NCBI RefSeq assembly: GCF_028683095.1
Contig: NZ_JAJUBC010000025.1
Location: 20,088-84,087 of the forward strand
Source of the DNA: Enterovibrio gelatinilyticus
Lineage (GTDB): Bacteria; Pseudomonadota; Gammaproteobacteria; Enterobacterales; Vibrionaceae
Direction of reading: 5' to 3'
Length of the DNA: 64,000 nucleotides
Shown here: in pieces, positions 37,570-45,527 of the stretch
Position numbering within the stretch: position 1 is the first letter of the stretch
How the letters are laid out: each line of letters begins with the position of its first letter
Translations under genes and position numbers: made by a program
The notes under the pieces: generated by a model
Told to the model about the DNA's origin: nothing
The model's input: only the letters and a program-made list of their open reading frames with translations
Databases searched by the model: none

Positions 37570-37909
37570 TACACTTTCCTTCTCTACTCATCGTTTGAAG
37601 TTACTCGCAGTGAACTGTAATTCGTCTATCGTTCACTTTCGGTAACGTTATGGCGAGCAAGTTTACGAATAATTGAGTTAAATAATGTGACCTCAAGCTC
37701 ACCGTTAACTAAAGTGCACTCAAATCGTGTTTGTTTGTTCGGAATAGTGATTTCAGTCAACATATTTAAACTTTGATGTGAAATTAAGTTGATTAAGAGG
37801 CAAATTAGGCGTTCTATAGTTACCGAAACTTAATTTTAAAGGTTGAATGGTTTTCACCTTCATATGACAATGTAGTCAACTTATGTTAACCAAATAGACG
37901 ACGGTGCCC
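37570..37909. promoter_or_regulatory. Divergent promoter region of the diamino-acid catabolic cluster
   Basis: About 340 AT-rich bases between the leftward M24 gene and the rightward regulator gene. It must carry both promoters. GTTAAC-type short palindromes occur, but I see no convincing operator. Confidence 0.5.
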
Positions 37910-38581
37910 ATGGAAAGTATCAGTGAATTCTCGACCAAATTTACGCCTAAAGATCGCGATATGCTGCAGGCCTATTTTCGGCTAGCGGACACAATCGCTG
38001 ACTTCATCGGGCCTCACTGTGAAGTGGTTATTCACTCTTTTGAAAGCCTTGAGAAATCAGTGGTGAAGATAGTGAATGGTCATCACACTGGGCGAGGCGT
38101 GGGTTCACCAATCACAGATCTGGGGCTTCGAATGTTAAGAGCGTTCGAAAAAACTGGGAATGTGACGCCGAATAGCTACTTTACTGAAAGTAAAGATGGC
38201 GCGTTACTTAAGTCGACGACATGCATCCTTGAAGGAGAAGAAGGCCGACCGATTGGCATGTTCTGTATCAACATGAATTTGTCTTTTCCGTTCCCTGAAA
38301 TTATTAAAACCCTGATGCCAGACATGGCTCACTCTGCCATGTCCGTCAGTGAAAATTTCAGTGCAAGCGCGAATGAAGTGATCGATCAGGCGCTAAACCA
38401 CGCCATTGTGGAAGTGGAAGCTGATGCCTCCATCAACCTTAAAGGAAAGAATAAAGCCATCACTAAACTGTTGTTTGAAAACGGCATTTTTGAACTCAAA
38501 GAAGCCACAGCAATTGTTTCAGAAAGGCTAGGTATTACTCGCCATGCAATTTACAAATATCTGCGCGAGTTCAAGTCGTAA
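37910..38581 (+). CDS. YheO/DauR-type transcriptional regulator (PAS-like plus HTH)
   Basis: A 223-residue regulator. The N-terminal two thirds form a YheO-like PAS domain (DTIADFIGPHCEVVIHSFE, about 25-45). The C-terminus is an HTH (AIVSERLGITRHAIYKYLREF). DauR, the D-arginine utilisation regulator, has this layout. The ATG at 37910 was chosen, though a GTG two codons earlier is possible; neither has a strong ribosome site. It is divergent from the M24-racemase operon and followed by ridA and dpaL, so it likely controls both sides. Confidence 0.88.
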   Translation: MESISEFSTKFTPKDRDMLQAYFRLADTIADFIGPHCEVVIHSFESLEKSVVKIVNGHHTGRGVGSPITDLGLRMLRAFEKTGNVTPNSYFTESKDGALLKSTTCILEGEEGRPIGMFCINMNLSFPFPEIIKTLMPDMAHSAMSVSENFSASANEVIDQALNHAIVEVEADASINLKGKNKAITKLLFENGIFELKEATAIVSERLGITRHAIYKYLREFKS

Positions 38582-38604
38582 ACATTTAAGTAAGAGATTG
38601 AAAA

Positions 38605-38997
38605 ATGACAACTAAAACCAAAATCCACACTGATTCTGCTCCTGCTGCTATTGGCCCATACTCTCAAGCAATGGGTTTCCAAGATCTGATCTTTACCTCT
38701 GGTCAATTGCCATTGGATCCACAAACCATGGCATTCGTGGAAGGTGGTATTAAAGAGCAAGCGCGTCAGTCACTGGAGAACCTTAAAGCGATTTTGGAAG
38801 AGTCTGGTGCGTCAATCGACACGGTATTGAAAACAACCTGTTTCCTATCTGACATGGAAAACTTCGTGGCATTCAACGAGGTTTACACTGAAGTGTTTGG
38901 TACTGAAATGGCACCTGCACGCTCTTGCGTTCAAGCGGCTCGTTTACCAAAAGACGCTCTGGTTGAAGTGGAAGCGATTGCGTTTATCAAACGTTAA
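38605..38997 (+). CDS. ridA: RidA-family enamine/imine deaminase
   Basis: A 130-residue RidA (YjgF/UK114) protein. The family hydrolyses reactive enamines and imines such as 2-aminoacrylate to keto acids. DSAPAAIGPYSQA, FTSGQLPLDP and the C-terminal ARSCVQAARLPKDALVEVEAIA carry the conserved substrate-binding Arg. Placed directly before the diaminopropionate ammonia-lyase gene, which produces 2-aminoacrylate, it makes biochemical sense. It is probably a pathway-specific paralogue, so the symbol is used for the family. Confidence 0.93.
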   Translation: MTTKTKIHTDSAPAAIGPYSQAMGFQDLIFTSGQLPLDPQTMAFVEGGIKEQARQSLENLKAILEESGASIDTVLKTTCFLSDMENFVAFNEVYTEVFGTEMAPARSCVQAARLPKDALVEVEAIAFIKR

Positions 38998-39072
38998 TCC
39001 TTAAGCACCTGTCTTGCAGTGGGGCACTTAGCGTGTCCCACTACGCCTCACTCTTTTCATGAAGTATCCGCC

Positions 39073-40239
39073 ATGTTGAAAGTATCGAAAAATAAGCACT
39101 TTACCGGTCAAACTAGCCCGATTTTCTCTGATAATGTTGCCAAGGAAGTACGCGCTTTCCATCAACAGATTGAAGGTTACGCGCCAACGCCTTTGGTGTC
39201 ATTGCCTGAACTGGCTAAGCGCCTTGGTGTGAAAACCATTTTGGTAAAAGATGAATCTAAACGCTTTGGCTTAAACGCATTCAAAGTGTTGGGAGGTTCG
39301 TATGCATTGGGTCGCCAATTGGCTGAACATCTGAATGTTGATATCAGTGAAATTGACTTGAAAACTGTGGCATCCAAATTGGAAAAACCACTGACGTTCA
39401 CGACAGCAACAGCAGGTAACCACGGTACAGGTGTGGCATGGGCTGCGCGTGAAATGGGTCAAAAAGCAGTGGTTTACATGCCGAAAGGCTCGCCACAGGC
39501 AAGTGTTGATCGCATTCGTGGCTTGGGTGCGGAATGTATTGTCACGGAAGTTAATTACGACGATACCGTGCGTTTGGCGAACCAAACTGCGGAAGACAAT
39601 GGCTGGATGCTAGTACAAGATACCGCATGGGAAGGATATGAGAAGATCCCAACATGGATTTCTCAAGGCTACATGACAATGGCAGATGAAGCCGTTGAGC
39701 AAGCACAAGAAAAACCCACGCACGTCCTATTGCAGGCTGGCGTCGGCGCGATGGCTGGAGGTGTATTGGGCTACCTTGCTGACAAATTGGGTGCGGATAC
39801 GTTCAAAGCGATTATTGCAGAACCTTCGGCGGCAGACTGCATCTTCCGTTCTGGCGACAAAGGTGAAATGGTCAACGTGACGGGCTCTTTAAGTTCAATC
39901 ATGGCGGGTCTTGCTTGTGGTGAGCCAAACCCTGTGACTTGGCCAATCCTGCGTGACTGCAGCCATAGCTTCGTGTCGGTAGAAGATAACGTTGCAGCAA
40001 CAGGCATGCGTATTCTGGGTAACCCTTTGGCAGGCGATGATCCTGTTACCAGTGGTGAATCAGGCGCTATCTGTATGGGTCTGCTGTACCTGCTGATGCA
40101 AGAAGACAGCAAGGAACATGCACAAGCGTTGGGCTTAGACGAAGATTCTGTTGTCCTGCTGTTTAGCACAGAAGGCGATACCAATCCTGATAGATACCGT
40201 CGAATCGTTTGGGAAGGCGAGCAAGCCTTGTCATTCTGA
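39073..40239 (+). CDS. dpaL: Diaminopropionate ammonia-lyase
   Basis: DpaL (YgeX in E. coli) converts 2,3-diaminopropionate to pyruvate and two ammonia by way of 2-aminoacrylate, using PLP. The 388-residue protein is a fold-type II enzyme. The Schiff-base lysine lies in LNAFKVLGGSYA (Lys71), and TATAGNHGTGVAWAA and LLQAGVGAMAGGVLG are cofactor-binding loops. The ATG at 39073 was chosen by homology; the ribosome site is weak. It follows ridA by 75 bases and ends at a strong terminator. It accepts both enantiomers in known cases, so the racemase upstream would be redundant unless the substrate differs. Confidence 0.92.
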   Translation: MLKVSKNKHFTGQTSPIFSDNVAKEVRAFHQQIEGYAPTPLVSLPELAKRLGVKTILVKDESKRFGLNAFKVLGGSYALGRQLAEHLNVDISEIDLKTVASKLEKPLTFTTATAGNHGTGVAWAAREMGQKAVVYMPKGSPQASVDRIRGLGAECIVTEVNYDDTVRLANQTAEDNGWMLVQDTAWEGYEKIPTWISQGYMTMADEAVEQAQEKPTHVLLQAGVGAMAGGVLGYLADKLGADTFKAIIAEPSAADCIFRSGDKGEMVNVTGSLSSIMAGLACGEPNPVTWPILRDCSHSFVSVEDNVAATGMRILGNPLAGDDPVTSGESGAICMGLLYLLMQEDSKEHAQALGLDEDSVVLLFSTEGDTNPDRYRRIVWEGEQALSF

Positions 40240-40265
40240 TAAAGCCAATAGGCGACAGATAATAG

Positions 40266-40291
40266 AAAAGGAGGCTAAATGCCTCCTTTTT
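40266..40291 (+). terminator. Terminator of the ridA-dpaL operon
   Basis: AAAAGGAGGC/GCCTCCTTTT stem with a TAAAT loop and a T-run, 27 bases past the dpaL stop. Confidence 0.9.
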
Positions 40292-40541
40292 CGTTAAACG
40301 TGATGGTTACGTGTGGCGATTATCCGAGATGGCTATGAGGTGGTGAAAGAGGGGGAGCGCTGCGACCTTGCTATAGCCAAGTCAGGAATTGGCAGGAAAA
40401 AACGGTGCCCAAGCTCGACAGCAGCACGAAGCACAGTGGCATTTGTCGTTTTTGTCACGTGTTGAAGAATTTGTCTGCAACGGGCTATTTTTGTGCGTAA
40501 GCTTAGAGAATATCACGCGTTTTTTGAAATTTTGTGTTACT
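40292..40541. other. Intergenic stretch before the kinase gene
   Basis: About 250 bases without a credible ORF. It probably holds the promoter of the kinase-like gene. The large hairpin at 40542-40588 follows. Confidence 0.5.
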
Positions 40542-40588
40542 GCTCTTCCCCCAACTGCTGTTCAATAAACAGCAGTTGGGGAAAGAGC
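40542..40588. repeat. Large hairpin upstream of the kinase gene
   Basis: Two 21-base arms (40542-40562 and 40568-40588) around the loop CAATA pair at 20 of 21 positions. It ends 33 bases before the Shine-Dalgarno AAGGAGG of the kinase-like gene, so it could be in its leader. There is no T-run. Confidence 0.8.
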
Positions 40589-40627
40589 TTATGTATAACG
40601 ATTCGTTGATTCCCCAAGGAGGCTTTG

Positions 40628-41338
40628 ATGACACCTGACCATCTAAAGTTGTTAGCGGATACCCTTTCGATGCAGGAAAGCTGGCAAGTGGGGACGGTGT
40701 TAGACAGAAAATTCACACTGACGGAGCAGCTCAGTTCGAAGCCTGTTCCGAACGCGTACTTGGCAACAGAGATTGAAACGGGTGACACGGTTGTGTTGCG
40801 TCGAGCGCCATTAGGTTCTGAGAAATCTAGCTTAGAGCGTGAGTGGGAAGCGCTATCAGCATGCAAGGGAGCAGGGGTTCAGAAAGCGCTAGCGCTTTAT
40901 CCCACAACCCGTTTCATTGCACTGGAATATTACCCTGATATGGTGCCGTTGATTGATATGAATCCCTATCAGGCTGAAACCTTTACGCTCTTGTTACCGG
41001 GTATTTTAAAAGCCTTGTGCCATTGTCATCAGGCTGGTTGGATCCATGGTGATATCAAACCTTCCAACGTGCTTTGGAATCAAATAGACAACCGTGTGTG
41101 TTTGATTGATTTTGGCGCGGCAATGCCCATTGGCTTGTCGCGCAAAAATCTGAGTGCTTGGCATATGAGCAAAGGCTTCTCTTCAGAGGCTCAAGCCCAA
41201 GGAGAGGGGATTGTCGAAGCCTCAGACGATTGGTATGCATTGATCCGCTGGCTAAGACAAATGGACAAGGCAGATTTGTCCGAGATCGCTAGACAACGAA
41301 TTGATAAGACCATGGAATGGCTGAGAAAGCAGCCATAG
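40628..41338 (+). CDS. Degenerate Ser/Thr protein kinase-like protein
   Basis: A 236-residue protein with a compact kinase fold. The catalytic loop reads HGDIKPSN (140-147) and the magnesium motif is DFG (161-163), both intact except that HRD is HGD. The glycine loop is absent, and the VAIK lysine appears replaced by arginine (VVLRRA, 55-60). It lacks a membrane anchor. AAGGAGG lies five bases before the ATG. Proximity to the vgrG-PAAR cluster hints at a type VI regulatory kinase, but small stand-alone kinases of this form are also found without it. Activity is uncertain. Confidence 0.8.
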   Translation: MTPDHLKLLADTLSMQESWQVGTVLDRKFTLTEQLSSKPVPNAYLATEIETGDTVVLRRAPLGSEKSSLEREWEALSACKGAGVQKALALYPTTRFIALEYYPDMVPLIDMNPYQAETFTLLLPGILKALCHCHQAGWIHGDIKPSNVLWNQIDNRVCLIDFGAAMPIGLSRKNLSAWHMSKGFSSEAQAQGEGIVEASDDWYALIRWLRQMDKADLSEIARQRIDKTMEWLRKQP

Positions 41339-41373
41339 TTCTTCAAAACCTAGTGTCCTGAGCCCAGAGATTC

Positions 41374-41401
41374 AAAGCCGAGTGATAAGACTCGGCTTTT
41401 T
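41374..41401. terminator. Bidirectional terminator between kinase and LysE genes
   Basis: AAAGCCGAGT/ACTCGGCTTT stem with a GATAAG loop, followed by TT on the plus strand. It serves both convergent genes. Confidence 0.85.
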
Positions 41402-41427
41402 CGTTCTAACCCTGTGAGTCAGGATGT

Positions 41428-42048
41428 TTATATTTTGAGAGCTAGAACAACGCCACAAGCGGCCAAAATACCCCCTGACACTTTATTGATGCGTGCTTTG
41501 GCTTTCTGACCATTGAAGATGCGAGTGGCTTTGTCACCCAAGATGGCATAGCCACTTAACACGCCGCCAACGGCAATCGTTGAGAGAATCAATACGGCCA
41601 GAATGCCTGATCCTGAAAGCGCTTGAACATCAATGAACGCGGGAAAGAAACCCATGTAAAACAAGATGGCTTTTGGATTCGATAAAGTGATCACCAAGCC
41701 CATGGCAAAGCTGGAAGTCCCTTTGGCTTTCGATGCACCCTGTGCGGAGAGGTCACTGTCTGATGTTGGTGATGTCCAGCTTTTGTAAGCCAGCCAAATC
41801 AAGTAAGCCGCCCCTGCGTACTTTAGAAAAACGGAAAACTCACCCATGGCGGTCGCAACGGCCGACAACCCAGAAAGTGCCAGAAAAATGAAGATGTAAT
41901 CAGCTACTACCACACCGAGAACCACCATTAAGCCCTGTTTCATGCCAAAGGACAGCGATCGTGAAACCACTGCCATCACGCTTGGCCCTGGAATGATCAC
42001 CGATAGCAATAGGGCGAGAAATAACGCAAAGCCGGAAAATAACGACAT
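41428..42048 (-). CDS. LysE/RhtB-family amino acid exporter
   Basis: A 206-residue inner-membrane protein with about six hydrophobic helices and the family signature PGPSVMAVVSRSLSFGMKQG near residue 20. A second marker, LSNPKAILFYMGFFP, lies near 120. AAGGATG lies just before the ATG. Members export amino acids such as lysine, threonine or homoserine lactone. The substrate is not predictable. It follows the PAAR gene by 74 bases in the same direction but is probably unrelated to it. Confidence 0.9.
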   Translation of the reverse strand: MSLFSGFALFLALLLSVIIPGPSVMAVVSRSLSFGMKQGLMVVLGVVVADYIFIFLALSGLSAVATAMGEFSVFLKYAGAAYLIWLAYKSWTSPTSDSDLSAQGASKAKGTSSFAMGLVITLSNPKAILFYMGFFPAFIDVQALSGSGILAVLILSTIAVGGVLSGYAILGDKATRIFNGQKAKARINKVSGGILAACGVVLALKI

Positions 42049-42121
42049 GGTTCATCCTTGGTTTCATGAAGTACGCGATTGGTCGTGTGACTGAGTAGCA
42101 GGTTTCAATTATGCGTTTTGC

Positions 42122-42421
42122 TTAACCGCCAATCAAGACGGTGGGCATACCTACAACGATCGTGCCGCCATGCGCGGTCATGTCACCCATTCTCGCTGCA
42201 GGGAGGTTGCCAAATAATACTGTCGCACTGCCTTTGGTGATGGTGTCTGGTGGACCAACACAGGTACACATTTGCCCGACCGTTGCAGCAGGCATGTTGG
42301 CAATAAGCACGGTACAAGGCATCGGCAATATTGGCCCTCCAACATGCGGGATTGGCGGTACGGCTGGGGTTTGCATTGGGCAAACGTGCATGTCGCCAGC
42401 ACGGGCTGCAGGTAATGTCAT
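42122..42421 (-). CDS. PAAR-domain protein (type VI secretion spike tip)
   Basis: A 99-residue protein built almost entirely of PAAR repeats (AARAGDMHVCP, VLIANMPAATVGQMCTCVG, VLFGNLPAARMGDMTAHGG). PAAR proteins form the sharp, metal-bound tip on the VgrG trimer. His and Cys residues that could hold the metal are present. No toxin extension is fused. Its start overlaps the stop of the DUF6931 gene by four bases. Confidence 0.93.
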   Translation of the reverse strand: MTLPAARAGDMHVCPMQTPAVPPIPHVGGPILPMPCTVLIANMPAATVGQMCTCVGPPDTITKGSATVLFGNLPAARMGDMTAHGGTIVVGMPTVLIGG

Positions 42422-42993
42422 GCTGCGTTTCCTATGTTTCCATTACCGCCGTTGGCAATGTCTAAACCCATTTCGATAAACAGTTTGTATCGCGCGTCTG
42501 CTTCTGCACCGTCTGGCAAAATGGCAGTGAGGTTAATAGAGCCAGCGACAGCTTGTGCGTACAAATACTCAGGGGGCGGAACAACCGGATCCGTGGGGCC
42601 TGTCATGCTGCCGCCACTCCAAAATACCGCTTGTGCGACCCAACCTGCGCCATTTTGTAGTGTTGCTGCATTCGCTGTGGACTCTGCATAGCGGCGGCTG
42701 GTTTCATCTGGCGTATACACCCAGGCTTTGGCTGCGCGAATGGCATCAAGTTGCGCTTCATCCCAATCTTGGCGTCTACCTGCACAGCAGCAAGCCCACC
42801 ACACGGCCTCGCGAACGGGTAAGGCGTGGGCGAGGAAGATAACGGCATCGGCGTTCAAACCCTCTTGCAGGGCGCGATTCAATAATTGCTCAGGGGTCAT
42901 GCCAGGTTCAATGAGTGGCTTGATGCCATCTTGCGGTTCGTATTGGCACAGTATGTTTTGTGCGAACGGGTGTGGGATCTTTACAAAACTCAT
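42418..42993 (-). CDS. DUF6931-type protein of a vgrG-PAAR cluster
   Basis: A 191-residue soluble protein of the group I know as DUF6931, found beside VgrG and PAAR genes. HALPVREAVWWACCCAGR (about 56-73) is its conserved core. A role as adaptor or chaperone for loading cargo has been suggested by context only. It overlaps vgrG by one base (TGATG) and the PAAR gene by four, so the three are translationally coupled. Confidence 0.8.
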   Translation of the reverse strand: MSFVKIPHPFAQNILCQYEPQDGIKPLIEPGMTPEQLLNRALQEGLNADAVIFLAHALPVREAVWWACCCAGRRQDWDEAQLDAIRAAKAWVYTPDETSRRYAESTANAATLQNGAGWVAQAVFWSGGSMTGPTDPVVPPPEYLYAQAVAGSINLTAILPDGAEADARYKLFIEMGLDIANGGNGNIGNAA

Positions 42994-44989
42994 CAGTTCA
43001 CCTTCGTAATTGCGCCTTGAATTTGGACCATAGCCCCGCCTTTGACCTCTGCCATGGCGCTACCATTAATGCTGACCATTGCGCCTTTAATATCGGCTTT
43101 ACCTGACCCTTCAACGGTCACCATTGCACCTTTTAGTTCCGCTTTTCCGCTGCCATTGATACTGATTTGTGGCGCATCGAGTTTGATACCGCTGTTGCTG
43201 ATTTCCTGCTTACACGCGCCCACTGACAGAGAAATTTTGGTCTTGCCGCTGATCTCGATGGTTTGGCCGTCTACCGATACTTTTGATGTGGCTGAGACTT
43301 CGGCATTACTGCCTGCATCGACTTTGACATTTTTGTCGGAAGACAAGGCCATGTCTGCTTTGCTACTTGCCGTATATTTGTCGTCGGTTTTTGCGGTAAA
43401 GGCTTCTTTGCTGCTGATGTCGATGGTTTTCTCGACCGTGAGTGCTTCTTTGCCTGTCACGGTACGCGTGCTGTCATTTAGCACTTCGACCATAAAATCA
43501 CGTTCTGCATGCAGGAACACTTCTTCCTTGTCTTTCTTGTCTTTCTTGTCTTTGAAGCGTAATTCGTTGCCGTTCTTGCTGCTGCCTTTTGGCGTTGAAC
43601 GAGTTTTGATGCCGCTTTGTGTCGCAGCGGAGTAGGGCGGAATATTCTTGGTGTTATAAATTGACCCTGATACTACGGGTCTGTCTGGGTCACCTTCGAT
43701 ATAGCTGATAAGCACTTCATCACCAATGCGTGGAATGAACTGCATACCAAAGCCATTACTCGCAGCACCTTGAACCACGGGAAGCCAGCAAGAGGTGTTT
43801 TCGTCGTTTTTGCCTTCAGTGTCCCAGTGAAACTGAACCTTCACTTGTCCCGATTTATCTTTGTAGATCTCTTCACTACTTGGGCCAGTGACGGTAGCAG
43901 TATGAATACTGTGTATGCGTGGCTTGTCGATAAAGGCAGGGCGGAATGGTGTCGCAGAAGGAATACATTGAAAACGGTTTGAACACGCAAATGGCCTGCC
44001 ACTTTCACCGCCCGCGTACTCGGTGTGAATTGAAATGACTACGTACTCTTGATTGCAGGTGGTGATCGGGTGTTGGGTGAGTTTAAATTTATTGCCTGCA
44101 CTTAACGTCGCAACTTTGGATTCGGCAAAGCTAACGATTTTACCACTGTCGTGAATTTCCATTTGACGCTTGGCGTTATCACGTATGGCGGCTTTGTCTG
44201 AGAAGCCTTGTCCGTAATGGTATTGGCTAAGCCCAGTGACAAATGCGGAGCTGGAGGTTTTTTATCCCCACTGGTAATGGCTTCCGCCAAGGTTTCGCTG
44301 TGATCGCCCAAAGAGATGGTTGATGTATTCACACGCGTTGTTGTTAGCCAACTGGTGACTTCCCGAGATGGATCCGGGTTGGGTGTTTGGTACGTGAACG
44401 TACTGTCAGCAATAGCCTTGAATGTTTGGTTGCTGTCACCCACGGTGATCATGGGCTTGCTGCTTGAATGGTCAAAATGATAATGCCAGCCTTCGAAGCT
44501 CATTAAACGCTGAATAAACGCTAAATCTGTTTCGTCAGCTTGGGTGCAATATTCGTGCGTTGTCCCTGAGCCTGAAACAGATAGCTTGGCGTTACTTTTT
44601 ATGCCTGCTTCATTGAGCACATCTTCGATGATCTGTTTGCTGGTCATGCTTTGGAAAATTTTTCGATTTCGGCGATAAGCAAGCAGTGAAAGCGGGTCTT
44701 TCGCTTCTAGGGAGTAGTAGTAAAGCTCTTTTTCTTCGCTGTAACCTTGTAGCGAAATCGTGGTGATCAGTCCGAGCAATGACGTGTATTCTTGCGGACT
44801 TTTAATGTCAAATTTAAGTACTTTTCCAAGCGATTTATCGGCGATAAGATCTTCGCAGACGAGGGAGGCATTCAGTGTGCTGTGGTTTGAAATCTCAGCA
44901 CTCATTGAAAGGCTTGTTACGATATGGGGGCCTTTCCCATCAATGGTGGCGGTAATGGGGCGAACGTCGGCCTGATAAGCGGTTGGCAT
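42993..44989 (-). pseudogene. vgrG: vgrG, type VI spike protein, frameshifted in an A6 run
   Basis: The two halves of one VgrG lie in different frames. The N-terminal part (44989 to about 44264) carries the gp27-like domain. The C-terminal part (about 44260 to 42993) carries SQYHYGQGFSDKAAIRDN, the gp5-like OB fold and a C-terminal beta-prism of GSGKADIKGAM-type repeats. The switch occurs at GATAAAAAACC (minus strand, As at 44258-44263). One additional A would restore a 665-residue protein. Possible causes are a real deletion, slippage-based phase variation, -1 ribosomal slippage, or a sequencing error in the homopolymer. No effector domain is fused. AGGGAAG precedes the start. Confidence 0.85.
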
Positions 44990-45527
44990 AGATTTTCTTC
45001 CCTAAAATTCAGCAATCGCTATGGGCACCATCGAGTTCCTTTAGGAATGCGTGCCGTTATTTTTTGTTAATGATTAATCTTATGCTAGCTGGTGCAGTGC
45101 GCATTTAATCGAGAGATTGTTTGCGGGTCGGGTCAAACTATTTTGCAAATACAATGACAAAAAAACAAATCATCTTCGCTTAGCAATTTGTTTTTAAAAG
45201 AGTCCATGAGGAAAACAGGGAGATTTGCAGGCTCATTGCTAAAATAACAGGTTGTCAGGGGAAATGTGATGCGGATATACTCCGCGACCGGTAACAGAGG
45301 CTACTTTTCATGAACGAAAAGTAGATTCAACCAGCTTTCAATCGACTGCTAAATGGATACTTGCCCCACGGAACTGGGCCCAGCGTAACTGTGAGCATTT
45401 ACGGGCCTTATTCATTCACCGTGATGGTAAAGCACACCACTTAGCATGTCCTGCCAATAGTGTTGTCTTCGCACGCGTGTGGATTAGAGCGCCCGCCTAA
45501 ATCCAGATACTAAAGCAAGGTAACATA
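44990..45527. other. Intergenic region between vgrG and nupC with structured leader
   Basis: About 540 bases with no credible gene. The left part should hold the leftward vgrG promoter. The right part, from about 45270, has three strong hairpins and is annotated separately as a possible leader RNA. Confidence 0.55.
45271..45407 (+). promoter_or_regulatory. Possible structured 5' leader of nupC
   Basis: Three stems occur in order: GCGGA/TCCGC (45271-45285), CTACTTTTC/GAAAAGTAG with an ATGAAC loop (45301-45324), and GGCCC/GGGCC (45377-45407). They lie 120-260 bases before the nucleoside transporter start. I cannot match them to a named riboswitch. A leader or a small RNA are both possible. Confidence 0.4.

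Noticed and set aside
44253..44266. Programmed -1 frameshift heptamer in vgrG
   Set aside because: The in-frame sequence is GAT AAA AAA CCT, so the base before the first AAA is T and the P-site tRNA could not re-pair fully; slippage remains possible but it is not a classical X-XXY-YYZ site.
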